Source: Paenibacillus cellulositrophicus
GTDB taxonomy: Bacteria; Bacillota; Bacilli; Paenibacillales; Paenibacillaceae
Reading direction: 5' to 3'
DNA length: 64,000 nt
NCBI RefSeq assembly: GCF_009363095.1
Contig: NZ_CP045296.1
Location: 434,001-498,000 of the forward strand
Both the position numbers and the translations under genes were made by a program. Within the stretch, counting starts at the first letter, position 1; each line of letters opens with the position of its first letter. Of the stretch, positions 41,015 through 50,710 are shown piece after piece. The notes under the pieces are model-generated. The model was not told where the DNA came from. It saw nothing but the letters and a program-made list of their open reading frames with translations, and made no database searches.

Positions 41015-42885
41015 TGAGAGTATCCCTGAGGCTGAAGCTGCTTTTGTATTTTACCATCGTGATTCTTCTTTCCCTGTCTGCGGTTGGCATCGCCTTCTAC
41101 AGCATTTCAGCCAAGCAGCTGCAAAAAAGCGCAAAGAGCCAAATGGTCCAGATCGTGGACAATGCCGTACATCATACCAACCTGTATTTGTCGTCTTATC
41201 AGCGGTCGATGGTGGCGCTGCTGACCGACCTCAGGGTGAAACGGTACATCGATTTGCCGGCTGACCGGGAGGAGTACGAAAATTACCGCTACATGACCGA
41301 TATCCGGGATGCGATCGTGGATCCGGTGTGGATCCGCAATCCCGAGATCGAAGCACTGTACATCATCGGTTACTCCGGGAATGCGCTCTATTATTATAAC
41401 GGCGGGTCGGAACCATCCTTTAAGCCGGATGATACCGCCAAACAGATCCGATATTTTAAGGAGAACACAGATGAAAGCGGCCGGTTGACCATTATGAATT
41501 ACAGCATTTTAGGCGAAAAGACGCCGATGATGACGCTGATCCGCCGCATCCGCGGACTTCGTTCTACGGAAATGAAAGGTTTTGTGGGGATCGAGGTCAA
41601 GGCGGAGGAGCTGTCCACCCTGTGGAAGGGGATCGATCTGGGGAAGGACAGCTATTTTTTTATTGTCGACGGCGAAGGAAGGATTCAATACCACAACGAT
41701 CAGACCAAGGTAGGATCGATCGTTCCGGCCAGCCTGGGCAAGCAAATCAGCGAGGCCGGCACCGAGATGTTCCGCAATTCGGCGGAGGGAATGGACCGGG
41801 TATACATCAGCCGCAAAGCCGAATACTCGGGGTGGAATCTGGTGGTGTCCATTCCGTACAGCCAGCTGCAAAAACCGCTTAACACGATACGCAGCTCCAT
41901 TATCGTCGTTGCGGTCATTACGTTCCTGACGGCGTTATTCCTGGCGAGCCGGTTCGGCAAGTCGATTACTACCCCGATCCGGACGCTGATGAAGGGGATG
42001 AGCCAGACGGAGAAGGGAAACTGGAAGTTCATTCCGCTTCCGAAGCACCGGGACGAAATTACCGAGCTGATGATCCGCTACAACCTGATGGTGAACCGCT
42101 TATCGGAGATGGTCGATACAGTGTATCGCGCCGAGCTCCGGAACAAGGAAATGCAAGCCGAACGGCAGAAAGCCGAGTTCCAGTCGCTCCAGCTGCAGAT
42201 CAACCCGCATTTTCTGTACAATACACTGGAAACGGTCGTATGTTACGCGGTTATTCAGGACTCGGACGAAATTACGGAGATCGTCGGGGCTCTGTCTTAT
42301 ATGCTGCACTATTCGGTACGGACCAATCTGGAAGAGATCACGGTAGCGAATGAGCTCAAGCATGTCATGTACTTCATGGTCATTATTAATCACCGGATCG
42401 GCCGGACGTTCGAGATTGATGTGCGGGTAAGGCCGGAGCTGCTTCTGCGGAAGATGGTCCGGCTCACGCTTCAGCCGCTGGTGGAAAACGTGTTCCAGCA
42501 CGCCTTCAGGCAAGGGGTGGAGGATCATCATACGATCATCATAGATGCCGGCGAAGAAGGAGATTCCTTCTGGGTCAGCGTGCAAGACAACGGTTGCGGC
42601 ATGGCCCCAGAGCGGCTTGAGGAGCTTCGCGCCAAGCTGAGCGAGAACCGGCTTGCCGACGAGGAGGACCGGGGCAGCGCGGGCGGGATCGGCGTACCCA
42701 ATGTGCACCGGCGGATTCAGCTGGTGTTCGGCGAGGACTACGGCGTAACCGTGGAAAGCAGCCCCGAGTGGGGAACCCGGATGATCACGCGGATGCCGAT
42801 GTCCGGCGTAAAAGAACTGAGCAGCCCAGCGGGGCAAGAGGCAGCCGCGCCTATCCTGACCCTGCCCATGGCGGGCAGCGGCTAG
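41011..42885 (+). CDS. YesM-type sensor histidine kinase (cluster 2)
   Basis: A 624-residue membrane kinase. First helix at residues 6-27, an extracellular Cache-like domain to about 290, a second helix (SSIIVVAVITFLTALFLAS), HAMP, then the His_kinase domain with phosphoacceptor H400 (QINPHFLYNTLETV) and HATPase motifs PLVENVFQHAF, VQDNGCGMAP and GIGVPNVHRRIQLVFG. A C-terminal tail rich in Ala and Pro follows. It overlaps the regulator gene by four bases and is closed by a terminator, making the binding protein, regulator and kinase one unit. Confidence 0.94.
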   Translation: MMRVSLRLKLLLYFTIVILLSLSAVGIAFYSISAKQLQKSAKSQMVQIVDNAVHHTNLYLSSYQRSMVALLTDLRVKRYIDLPADREEYENYRYMTDIRDAIVDPVWIRNPEIEALYIIGYSGNALYYYNGGSEPSFKPDDTAKQIRYFKENTDESGRLTIMNYSILGEKTPMMTLIRRIRGLRSTEMKGFVGIEVKAEELSTLWKGIDLGKDSYFFIVDGEGRIQYHNDQTKVGSIVPASLGKQISEAGTEMFRNSAEGMDRVYISRKAEYSGWNLVVSIPYSQLQKPLNTIRSSIIVVAVITFLTALFLASRFGKSITTPIRTLMKGMSQTEKGNWKFIPLPKHRDEITELMIRYNLMVNRLSEMVDTVYRAELRNKEMQAERQKAEFQSLQLQINPHFLYNTLETVVCYAVIQDSDEITEIVGALSYMLHYSVRTNLEEITVANELKHVMYFMVIINHRIGRTFEIDVRVRPELLLRKMVRLTLQPLVENVFQHAFRQGVEDHHTIIIDAGEEGDSFWVSVQDNGCGMAPERLEELRAKLSENRLADEEDRGSAGGIGVPNVHRRIQLVFGEDYGVTVESSPEWGTRMITRMPMSGVKELSSPAGQEAAAPILTLPMAGSG

Positions 42886-42911
42886 GCGCAAACAAAGAAG
42901 AACGTTAAGCA

Positions 42912-42949
42912 AATCCTGTATTCCGGAGCATGGAATACGGGATTTTTTT
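42912..42949 (+). terminator. Terminator after the cluster 2 sensory genes
   Basis: AATCCTGTATTCC and GGAATACGGGATT form a 13-bp stem (one G-U) with a 7-base loop, then TTTTT. Confidence 0.93.
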
Positions 42950-43094
42950 ATGGTCAGACAACCGTAAAAAACCGCAAAAAAACACATCACGACAATAATT
43001 CGCCCCATGGGAGCTTCCCTGGTTAAGCCTTATGATGGGGACAGCAGCAAAGAGAATATCTTTTGCACTTTGCATGAAGAGAGGGGATTATAAG

Positions 43095-44657
43095 ATGAAA
43101 AAATGGGTCAGTCTGATCCTCGCGGCAGCGCTTGTCACGGGTCTGACCGCAGGATGTGGAAACAAAAGCGCCTCGAGCGGCAGTGACGATGCGGCCGATG
43201 CATCGAAACCGGTGAAATTCAGCATTTCTTTAACCACAAGTGGAAACGCTTACGCGGAAGGCTCCAAGGACATTAACAACGAGAAATGGGTCAAGGAGGT
43301 CGAGAAGAGAGCGAACGTGGATTTGGACATCAGGCTGATTCCCTTGAAAGACTTCGATGCGAAGATGGCCGTCATGTTCGCCGGCGGCGATATTCCGGAC
43401 GTCGTGCAAAACGTCGGCGGAGCAACGGATAAGTCTATGGCCGGTTCGGTTCAGGCCGGCGTGTTTATGCCGCTGGACGACTTGCTGAAAGAGTATGCTC
43501 CGAACCTGATGAAAGCCGTTCCGAAGGAAGCGTGGGACGAGGTGAGCTACAAGGGGAAAATCTACGGCGTGCCAACCTGGCTAAGCAACCCTTCCCGCCG
43601 CGCGACTTACATCCGGACCGACCTGCTGGAAAAAACGGGTCTGCCGGCGCCCCAAACGATGGACGATTTCCTGAACGTCCTGCGTGCGTTTAAAAAACTC
43701 GGCCTCAGCGCGCCGTATCAGATGAGGGAGAATTTTAAATACGCGGACATCGTATTTGGTGCGTATGACGCCCTGGGCTATCAATTTACCGAAATGAACG
43801 GCCAGGTCGTACCGAAGTTTTTTAACGCTGAAAATATGGAAAAGGCGCTGACCGTCTACAAAACGATGTATGACGAAGGCCTGATCCAGAAAGATTTCGC
43901 CACGATCCAGGCGCCTCAGTACAGCGAAAATATCGAAGCCGGCAATGCCGGCATGTGGACAGCCAACGCCGCCAGCCTTCTCGATTTCCGCACGAAGGTC
44001 GGCGCGGCGGTTCCCGGCGCCAAGGTCGATATCATCCCGTCACCGTTAGGGGACAACGGACAGAAGGGTTATGGATTGTACAGCTCGGTAAACACTTCGC
44101 TCTATATCAACAGCAAGGTCAGCAAAGAGAAAGCGGCCCGGATCATCCAAATGTTCGAGTGGATGCAGACGCCGGAAGCGAAAAACTTCTACAGCTTTGG
44201 CATCGAAGGCGAGGATTACACGGTCAAAGACGGAAAAATCGATTACAAGCTGCCGGAAGGCAAAGCCGCTCAGGACGAAGCCGGATTCCGCTCGCTGCTG
44301 CGCTGGGTCGGTGACGGAACGATCAACCGTGAACGGACCGAATTGCTCCCAGGCGGACAAGACGTGCTGAAGGCGCTCGATGATACGCTGGCCAAAGAAG
44401 GCGTGGGCGGGATCGGATTTGTACCGGACCTGGAATCCTTCAGCCAGTTCCCTGACTTGGCTTCCAAGCGTCCGGACCAGGCGCCAAAGCTCATCATCGA
44501 CCACATGGTCAAAATGATCTACGGCAAAGAGCCGATCAGCGATTTTCCTAAAGTCATCGAGGAGTATAAGCAAAAGGGCGGCGATGAGATCGTCAAAGAA
44601 GCCACGAAGCGTTACAACAACAAAGACGGAATTATCGATCAGCAAAGCCGCAAATAG
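43095..44657 (+). CDS. LplA-like substrate-binding lipoprotein (cluster 2)
   Basis: A 520-residue binding protein; ATG after GAGAGGGGA. The lipobox is LTAGC with C21 lipidated, followed by a Ser/Asp-rich linker. It contains the same core as the 38332 protein (SRRATYIRTDLLEKTG, MRENFKYADIVFGAYDALG, LVIGxxPGG-like loop LLPGGQDVL, VKMIYGKEPISDFPKVIEEY). This is the likely transport receptor that delivers oligosaccharide to the LplB/LplC permeases. The gene starts a new transcription unit after the terminator at 42912 and is followed by a stable hairpin, a common way to make more binding protein than downstream enzyme. Confidence 0.93.
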   Translation: MKKWVSLILAAALVTGLTAGCGNKSASSGSDDAADASKPVKFSISLTTSGNAYAEGSKDINNEKWVKEVEKRANVDLDIRLIPLKDFDAKMAVMFAGGDIPDVVQNVGGATDKSMAGSVQAGVFMPLDDLLKEYAPNLMKAVPKEAWDEVSYKGKIYGVPTWLSNPSRRATYIRTDLLEKTGLPAPQTMDDFLNVLRAFKKLGLSAPYQMRENFKYADIVFGAYDALGYQFTEMNGQVVPKFFNAENMEKALTVYKTMYDEGLIQKDFATIQAPQYSENIEAGNAGMWTANAASLLDFRTKVGAAVPGAKVDIIPSPLGDNGQKGYGLYSSVNTSLYINSKVSKEKAARIIQMFEWMQTPEAKNFYSFGIEGEDYTVKDGKIDYKLPEGKAAQDEAGFRSLLRWVGDGTINRERTELLPGGQDVLKALDDTLAKEGVGGIGFVPDLESFSQFPDLASKRPDQAPKLIIDHMVKMIYGKEPISDFPKVIEEYKQKGGDEIVKEATKRYNNKDGIIDQQSRK

Positions 44658-44668
44658 GTTGATTTCAG

Positions 44669-44694
44669 GGAAGCCTTTCACGCGAAGGGCTTCC
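44669..44694 (+). other. Intercistronic hairpin after the binding-protein gene
   Basis: GGAAGCCTTT pairs with AAGGGCTTCC (10 bp, one G-U) around CACGCG. No T-run follows, so it more likely protects the upstream mRNA from 3' decay than terminates. Confidence 0.6.
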
Positions 44695-44718
44695 TCCTGT
44701 TAGGAGGGGAATGAATAT

Positions 44719-47103
44719 ATGGGCAGGAAAACTGGAGACGGACGGAATAAGCTGAAGCTTCTGACCCCTTCATCCTGGTGGGGAGCCAAGTGGAGGGAGG
44801 CGCTGCCGGCAGGCAACGGAATAACTGGAGCAGCCGTGTATGGCGGAGTCCATTTGGAAACGGTCATGCTGACGCACGGCGGCTTGTGGTGGCAGAGCCG
44901 TACGCCGGATCTGCCCGACGTGAGCGGCCGGCTTGGAGAGATGCGCCGGTTGATGATGGAGGGGAAGGAGGCGATTGCCGAAAATGTATTGGTCGACGGT
45001 TTGAAGGAGCAAGGTTACGATCCGGTCATGGCCGTTCCGCTGCCGCTTGGCGACCTGAACTTGAGCATGGACGTAAGTGAAGGCTTTAAGGACTACAGCC
45101 GGGAGCTGGACATGGAAACCGGTGAAGTAACGGTGCGCTGGCAGGACGGGCATACGCGTTATGAGCGGGCGTTGTTCGTATCCCGGGCGGACGATTTGAT
45201 CGTCTATGAGCTACGGTCGTCAGGGCCAGAAACGATATCGGCGAAGATCGCCCTTGACCTGCATCATCGCGGGGATGTCAGGCGTCCCCCTGGCAGACCT
45301 GACGCTCCATTACCGACAGGAAGCGAATCAGGGTCCGAAGGTGAGTTCATATGGTGTGCCGCATACCATGACGACGGCAGCGATTTCGGTGCCGTCGCTC
45401 GGGTGATCACGGTCGATGGCAGGATAAGCAGCATGTCCAGTGGGTCCGTTCTTGAAGGCGCCACGCAGGCATTGATCCTGGTTAAACTGTTCGTTCATGA
45501 GCCGCGTCAAGCGGCCTGGAAACGGTTGAAACACGAGCTGGCCGCAGAACATCGGTCTTACAGCGAGCTGCTGCAGCCGCACATTGAGGAGCATGAACGC
45601 TTGTTTCAGCGGATGACGCTGAATCTGGATGCTCCCGGACGAGAGGCATCGAACGAAGAGCTGCTGCTGCAAGCCTACCGTGGCGAAGCCCCGCTTGCCA
45701 TGCTGGAGAAGATGTGGGCCTACGGGCGTTATCTTCTGATTGCAAGCTCGCGCGAAGGCGGGGATCCCTGCCATTTATACGGCTTATGGTGCGGGGAATA
45801 TCGCGGCTTCTGGGCGTTCCATATGGCCAACGAGAACCTGCAGATGATGTATTGGCAGGCGCTCACGGGACATATGCCCGAGCTGCTGCTGCCCGTATTC
45901 GATTACGTGGAGCGGCAGATGGACGATTATCGCCGCAACGCGCGCTGTATCTATGGCTGCAGGGGGATCTGGATCCCTGCGCCGACCGCTCCGGACTCCG
46001 GCCTGCTGAAGACGATCGCGCCCCACATTGTCCACTGGACCGGGGCGGCTGGCTGGATCGCGCAGCACTATTATGATTATTACCTATACACGGGCGACAG
46101 GGAATTTTTAAGAAACCGGGCCCTGCCGTTCCTGCGGGAGGCGGCTTTGTTCTATGAAGATTTCCTGATGACCGGAGACGATGGTCTGTACATCAGCTGC
46201 CCATCCAATTCGCCGGAGAACCGGCCGAGTAACGGAGCGGGTGGACCCAAGGGAACGGCAATGAACGCGACGATGGATTTTGCCATCGCCAAGGAAGTGC
46301 TGACCCGGCTGGTTGAGGGTGCCGCTAAGGAAGGAATGTATGCTGAAGAAGTCGATGGCTGGAAAGACATGATCGCCAAAATCCCGGCGTATCAGGTTAA
46401 TGCAGACGGCGCAGTCCGAGAATGGATGCATCCTGCTTACGAAGATCAATACCATCACCGGCACCAGTCGCACCTCTATCCGGTGTTTCCGGGCAAAGAG
46501 GTAACGCGTGAGACCGATCCCGGTCTGTTCGCAGCCTTTGAGACCGCGTTAAGAAAGAGGCTGGTCGTTGGATTAAAAGAGCAGACGGGATGGTCACTTG
46601 CTCATATGTCCAATTTGTACGCCCGCATGGGTGAAGCGGATAAGGCGCTGGAGTGTTTGGATCTGCTGGCCAGATCAGCCGTGATCAATAATTTCTTTAC
46701 GCTTCACAACGATTGGCGCGGCATGGGCATCGGCTTGGATATGGAGTGGGCTCCGTTTCAGATTGATGCGAATATGGGCATGACGGCTGCGCTTCAGGAA
46801 ATGCTGCTGTACTCCGATCCCAACATGATCCGAATCCTCCCAGCCCTGCCGAAGCGATTCCTCTCCGGAAGCGCCGCTGGAATGCTGGCATGCGGAGGCT
46901 ACGAGGTAGACATTGCCTGGGACAGGAAGAATGGCACGCTTGATGTTCGGCTCCAATCTTTGAGAGCTGGAGGCTCCGTTACCCTCGTGCTCCCCGAAGC
47001 TTGCAACGGCTTCCGGGACGGGGGCAGACTGCCTGAGAATCGGCAAATCCACATCTTGCTTGAACAGGGAGAATCCCTAACCTTGCAGTTGACGTTCAGC
47101 TAA
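44719..47103 (+). CDS. Second, divergent GH95-like glycosidase
   Basis: A 794-residue cytoplasmic enzyme with no signal peptide. The opening WREALPAGNGITGAAVYGG mirrors the GH95 N-terminus. Predicted active-site positions match the other GH95 here: N371 and N373 (NENLQMMYW), E500 (SPENRPS) and D683 (FQIDANMG), with similar spacing to N386/N388, E515 and D684. The second half of the Asn motif lacks the usual NYWP (MYWQ instead), so substrate specificity probably differs. It starts after AGGAGGGG and is the first enzyme gene behind the lipoprotein. Alpha-L-fucosidase, alpha-L-galactosidase or a related inverting activity is possible. Confidence 0.83.
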   Translation: MGRKTGDGRNKLKLLTPSSWWGAKWREALPAGNGITGAAVYGGVHLETVMLTHGGLWWQSRTPDLPDVSGRLGEMRRLMMEGKEAIAENVLVDGLKEQGYDPVMAVPLPLGDLNLSMDVSEGFKDYSRELDMETGEVTVRWQDGHTRYERALFVSRADDLIVYELRSSGPETISAKIALDLHHRGDVRRPPGRPDAPLPTGSESGSEGEFIWCAAYHDDGSDFGAVARVITVDGRISSMSSGSVLEGATQALILVKLFVHEPRQAAWKRLKHELAAEHRSYSELLQPHIEEHERLFQRMTLNLDAPGREASNEELLLQAYRGEAPLAMLEKMWAYGRYLLIASSREGGDPCHLYGLWCGEYRGFWAFHMANENLQMMYWQALTGHMPELLLPVFDYVERQMDDYRRNARCIYGCRGIWIPAPTAPDSGLLKTIAPHIVHWTGAAGWIAQHYYDYYLYTGDREFLRNRALPFLREAALFYEDFLMTGDDGLYISCPSNSPENRPSNGAGGPKGTAMNATMDFAIAKEVLTRLVEGAAKEGMYAEEVDGWKDMIAKIPAYQVNADGAVREWMHPAYEDQYHHRHQSHLYPVFPGKEVTRETDPGLFAAFETALRKRLVVGLKEQTGWSLAHMSNLYARMGEADKALECLDLLARSAVINNFFTLHNDWRGMGIGLDMEWAPFQIDANMGMTAALQEMLLYSDPNMIRILPALPKRFLSGSAAGMLACGGYEVDIAWDRKNGTLDVRLQSLRAGGSVTLVLPEACNGFRDGGRLPENRQIHILLEQGESLTLQLTFS

Positions 47104-47125
47104 TGAGAGGGGAGAGACAAGGATC

Positions 47126-48325
47126 ATGAATATATCTTCATTATTAGAAGAAATTATGCGTCTGCCTGTGATCGATACGCATACGCATTTGATAGGAGAT
47201 AAGCTGTGCGCGGCTGACTTTTGGGAGATCGCCGATTATTTCTGGTTGAACCAAGAACTGCAGACGGCAGGATATCCGAAGGATGCGGCACAGCTGCCGG
47301 TTTCGGAGCGGGCGGAAGCCTTCGTCAGAGCTTACAAAGCTACCCGTAATACGATGATGAATCGTGCTTTTACGGCGATTATGGGGGATTTATACGGAAT
47401 CACCATCCATGACACGGCGTCTGTGCTTCAGGCGGACGAAGCTGTACGCACGCAGAGAAATACTCCAGGCTGGGCTCAAAGCGTGGCCGACCGGCTGCAT
47501 GTGAAGCGGTTTGTTGTGAACCGCCCTGAACATGCCGTATTTGACGGTATGCGGGAGGATGCCCTTCTGTTGCCCCGGATCGACGGATGGTTGCCGGAGC
47601 TTGCCGCCGGCATCGTCTCCTCCGCAGCCCATGAACGCCAAGACCGTTTCGCGCAGGCGAAAGCGTTCATTTCCGAGCAATTGAAGTCCTATCATGAGAT
47701 GGGCTGTCCGGGGATCATGACGACGCTTCCCCATTATGAGGCTGCGGCGCATGAGGATTATAAGCTTGAAACCGCGGGGCGGACCGATGAGGTCATGATG
47801 CTGCTTCTCCATGAAATCTGCTCCGGTCTGCAGGAGCGGGACATGTTCCTTCAGCTGTTCCTCGGCGTGGAACGAAGATGGGGGAGCAGTTCGGCCGCTC
47901 CTGTGAACGATCCGCTCCGGATCGTAAAGCTGTATGGCTTGTTTGAGCGTTACAACATCCCGTTTGAGCTGGTGGTTGCATCGGAACTGAACAATTTGGA
48001 CGTCGTACAGGCGGCCTGGAATTTTGCCAATGTTCACGTAGGCGGCATGTGGTGGTATAACTTCCGTGCCAGCACATACACGCAGAGCATGCAGTACCGG
48101 CTCGAGGCGTTATCTCCGCTCAAAAGCTCGCTGATCGTCTCGGATGCGCGCTGCATCGAATGGACGTACGGCAAGCTGCTGATCGTGAAGCAGCAGCTTG
48201 CTCGTTTTCTCGATGAGCAGGTCAGGGATGAATGGCTGAGCCGTGAGGATGCGCTGGCACTGGCGGCGGAATGGCTGCATGGCAGTTCGGCAAAACGGTA
48301 CGGGTTGGCGGAATCGACGGTCTGA
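47126..48325 (+). CDS. Amidohydrolase-superfamily protein resembling uronate isomerase
   Basis: A 399-residue TIM-barrel protein. It opens VIDTHTHLIGDKLCAADFWEIADYFWL; H19 and H21 form the N-terminal HxH metal motif and the following region resembles the start of glucuronate isomerase (UxaC family). Later features are NVHVGGMWWYNF and LIVSDARCIEWTYGK, the latter with the Asp expected at the end of the last barrel strand. It is shorter than classical UxaC (about 470 aa). Its place between glycosidases, one of which is a GH88, fits a role in uronic acid handling, but another sugar lactone or ketose substrate cannot be excluded. RBS AGGGGAGAG. Confidence 0.7.
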   Translation: MNISSLLEEIMRLPVIDTHTHLIGDKLCAADFWEIADYFWLNQELQTAGYPKDAAQLPVSERAEAFVRAYKATRNTMMNRAFTAIMGDLYGITIHDTASVLQADEAVRTQRNTPGWAQSVADRLHVKRFVVNRPEHAVFDGMREDALLLPRIDGWLPELAAGIVSSAAHERQDRFAQAKAFISEQLKSYHEMGCPGIMTTLPHYEAAAHEDYKLETAGRTDEVMMLLLHEICSGLQERDMFLQLFLGVERRWGSSSAAPVNDPLRIVKLYGLFERYNIPFELVVASELNNLDVVQAAWNFANVHVGGMWWYNFRASTYTQSMQYRLEALSPLKSSLIVSDARCIEWTYGKLLIVKQQLARFLDEQVRDEWLSREDALALAAEWLHGSSAKRYGLAESTV

Positions 48326-48416
48326 TCGTGAAACCGGGACCGCTGAATTGTGAAAGACGCGTGCCATTTGGCAAAACAGAAAGGTCGAGAAACTAAATGA
48401 TGAACGGAGGGAGAAC

Positions 48417-49448
48417 GTGACATTTTCACTGCTTGACCGGATGCTGCCTGCCCCCATGGAAGGGGGCTTTCGGATGGAAGGCTGGTGGGTATGGTGCGGG
48501 TCGGTCGTTCGCGGAGAGGACGGACGCTTTCATATGTTTGCGTCCCGGTGGCCAAAGTGGCTGCCGATGCACCCGGGCTGGCTGCTCCGTTCGGAAATCG
48601 TCCGAGCCTCGTCCGATACCCCGGAAGGACCCTATACCTTTGAAGAAACTGTGTTCCCAGCGCGGGGAGCGGAGTACTGGGACGGAAGGAGCACCCATAA
48701 CCCGCACATCATCCGGTATGGAGACAAATATTTGCTGTATTACATGGGATCGACGCATCCCTTCCCTGAGCCGCGGCCAGGAGAGACGGTGGAGGCGGAC
48801 GACTGCCGCGTCATTGCGGCAAGGGCGAACAAGCGTGTCGGCATGGCCGTCGCCGACAGCGTCTATGGGCCGTGGAAGCGTCTCGATACGCCGATTCTGC
48901 CGACGAGGCCGGGCAAGTTCGACAGCTTCCTGACCTCGAATCCGGCGCCATGTATCCGGGAGGATGGCTCCGTGCTGCTGGTTTATAAAGCCCGGCAGTA
49001 TGAGGGCACGGCCCATGGGCAAATGACGCTTGGCGCAGCAGAGGCAGCAGGATATGAAGGGCCATATCGCGTAATTCAGGATACACCGCTGTTTCCGCCG
49101 GAACGGTTTCATATCGAAGACCCGTTCATTTGGCGCACGGCGGAAGGGTATGCCATGATCGCGAAAGACATGGATGGGAAGCTGTGTGGAGAGAAGCACG
49201 GCGGCATTCTGGCACTTTCTCCGGATGGCAGGGACTGGAGGCTCGCAGACCAGCCCAAATTCTACTCCCGGCGCGTCCGATGGGAGGACGGATCGGAACG
49301 TTGGATGGGCAGCTTCGAACGGCCCTTCCTGCTGTTTCAGGATGGACAGCCGACGCATCTGTTCGCCGCGGTTGCGGACGGACCGGGGGGCTTCCGGCAA
49401 GCAGAACATACCTGGAACATGGTGATTCCGCTGCGGACTTCACCTTGA
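48417..49448 (+). CDS. Five-bladed beta-propeller glycoside hydrolase, GH43/GH117-like
   Basis: A 343-residue cytoplasmic protein starting at GTG after CGGAGGGAG. Repeating blades of a five-fold propeller are visible: WVWCGSVVRGEDGRFHMFAS, STHNPHIIRYGDKYLLYYMGS, TSNPAPCIREDGSVLLVYKA, HIEDPFIWRTAEGYAMIAKD and SFERPFLLFQDGQPTHLFAAV. Each blade begins with an Asn/Asp/Arg-Pro pair and ends in an aromatic strand, as in GH43, GH32 and GH117 enzymes. The exact family and substrate cannot be read off. The position between the uronate-isomerase-like and GH88 genes indicates one more linkage in the imported oligosaccharide. Confidence 0.72.
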   Translation: MTFSLLDRMLPAPMEGGFRMEGWWVWCGSVVRGEDGRFHMFASRWPKWLPMHPGWLLRSEIVRASSDTPEGPYTFEETVFPARGAEYWDGRSTHNPHIIRYGDKYLLYYMGSTHPFPEPRPGETVEADDCRVIAARANKRVGMAVADSVYGPWKRLDTPILPTRPGKFDSFLTSNPAPCIREDGSVLLVYKARQYEGTAHGQMTLGAAEAAGYEGPYRVIQDTPLFPPERFHIEDPFIWRTAEGYAMIAKDMDGKLCGEKHGGILALSPDGRDWRLADQPKFYSRRVRWEDGSERWMGSFERPFLLFQDGQPTHLFAAVADGPGGFRQAEHTWNMVIPLRTSP

Positions 49449-49485
49449 ACTAAAAATGGAACATTCAATTACAGGAGGAGATCAT

Positions 49486-50661
49486 ATGGGAGAGACTGTT
49501 TCCAAACAAAAGGGTAGCGTAGGGAGCTCGGCGCTTATTTCGGAATCCGTTCAACAGTGGGCGGAAGGGGCTTGGCAGCAAATCGTAAACAAAGTAGAGC
49601 GCACCAGTCAGCGGATTGGCGTCAGTTTTCCGCATGCATCCGTCAACGGGGTCTATGACAACATGCGCCCGTCCTGGTGGACAGCCGGCTTCTGGCCGGG
49701 GATCTTGTGGCATATTGCCGCAGACGGGCACCATCCAGGGCTGCAGGGGATTGCCGAGCTAATTGAGGAGAAGCTGGACGAACCGCTGTATTCGCTCGCT
49801 GTGCATCATGATGCCGGATTTATATGGACGCTTTCGGCCGTGGCCGACTACCGGATTACCGGCAGCGAGCGTTCCAAACACCGCGGGCTGATGGCCGCCG
49901 CCCAGCTGGCAAGCCGCTTTAATGTAAAAGGGAGCTTCATCCGCGCCTGGCATGACCTGGAGCAGGTGAACCGGGCAGGCTGGTCCATCATCGACACGGT
50001 GATGAATCTGCCGCTGCTGTATTGGGCGTCGGAGGAAACGGAGGATCCGCGGTTCCGTCATATCGCCGCGGCGCATGCAGATACGGTGCTGGCGCATTTT
50101 CTGCGTCCGGACGGATCCAGTTATCATATCCTAGAATTTGATCCCGAGTCGGGCGAACGAATCGGTGCCATGTCCGGTCAGGGGTATGCGGAAGAATCCG
50201 CCTGGTCCCGAGGCAGTGCCTGGACCATCTACGGACTCACCCTGTCTTATATTTACACGGGAGAAGAACGCTTTTTGACTGGCGCCAAGCGGGCCGCCCA
50301 TTTTTTCCTGGCGAATCTGCCGGAGGACCATGTGCCGCACTGGGATTTCCGGGCGCCTGAAGAAGGGGGCAAGCCGCGGGATACTTCGGCCGGGGCCTGC
50401 GCGGCATGCGGGCTGATCGAGATGTCCCGTCTGGTACCCGAGGCGGAAGCGCGGCTGTATCTCCGTTCTGCGGAACGCATCGTTCGCTCTCTGCAAGAAC
50501 ATTACGGGACATGGGATATGCCGGGGGAAGAAGGCCTGATCCTGTCCGGCACATCCAATCTGCCGGGTGGAGTGCATATCGATACGCCGCTGATTTACGG
50601 CGATTATTTCTTTGTTGAGGCGGTATCCAAGCTGCGCGGCTCGGCGCTGAGATTGTGGTAA
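49486..50661 (+). CDS. GH88 unsaturated glucuronyl hydrolase
   Basis: A 391-residue (alpha/alpha)6-barrel enzyme that hydrates and removes 4,5-unsaturated uronate from oligosaccharides made by polysaccharide lyases. ATG at 49486 follows AGGAGGAGA. Conserved blocks are WWTAGFWPGILW, HHDAGF with D109, IIDTVMNLPLLYW with D170, GYAEESAWSRGSAWTIYG and PHWDFRAP...RDTSAGACAACGL. D109 and D170 are 61 residues apart, the same spacing as the catalytic D88 and D149 of the Bacillus GL1 enzyme. No signal peptide. Its presence implies that an upstream lyase, such as one of the secreted proteins at 15234 or 29467, makes the substrate. Confidence 0.92.
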   Translation: MGETVSKQKGSVGSSALISESVQQWAEGAWQQIVNKVERTSQRIGVSFPHASVNGVYDNMRPSWWTAGFWPGILWHIAADGHHPGLQGIAELIEEKLDEPLYSLAVHHDAGFIWTLSAVADYRITGSERSKHRGLMAAAQLASRFNVKGSFIRAWHDLEQVNRAGWSIIDTVMNLPLLYWASEETEDPRFRHIAAAHADTVLAHFLRPDGSSYHILEFDPESGERIGAMSGQGYAEESAWSRGSAWTIYGLTLSYIYTGEERFLTGAKRAAHFFLANLPEDHVPHWDFRAPEEGGKPRDTSAGACAACGLIEMSRLVPEAEARLYLRSAERIVRSLQEHYGTWDMPGEEGLILSGTSNLPGGVHIDTPLIYGDYFFVEAVSKLRGSALRLW

Positions 50662-50710
50662 TGTGTATCAGCACTGAGGCAGTAATTCAGCGTGAAAGGA
50701 GATATGACGA

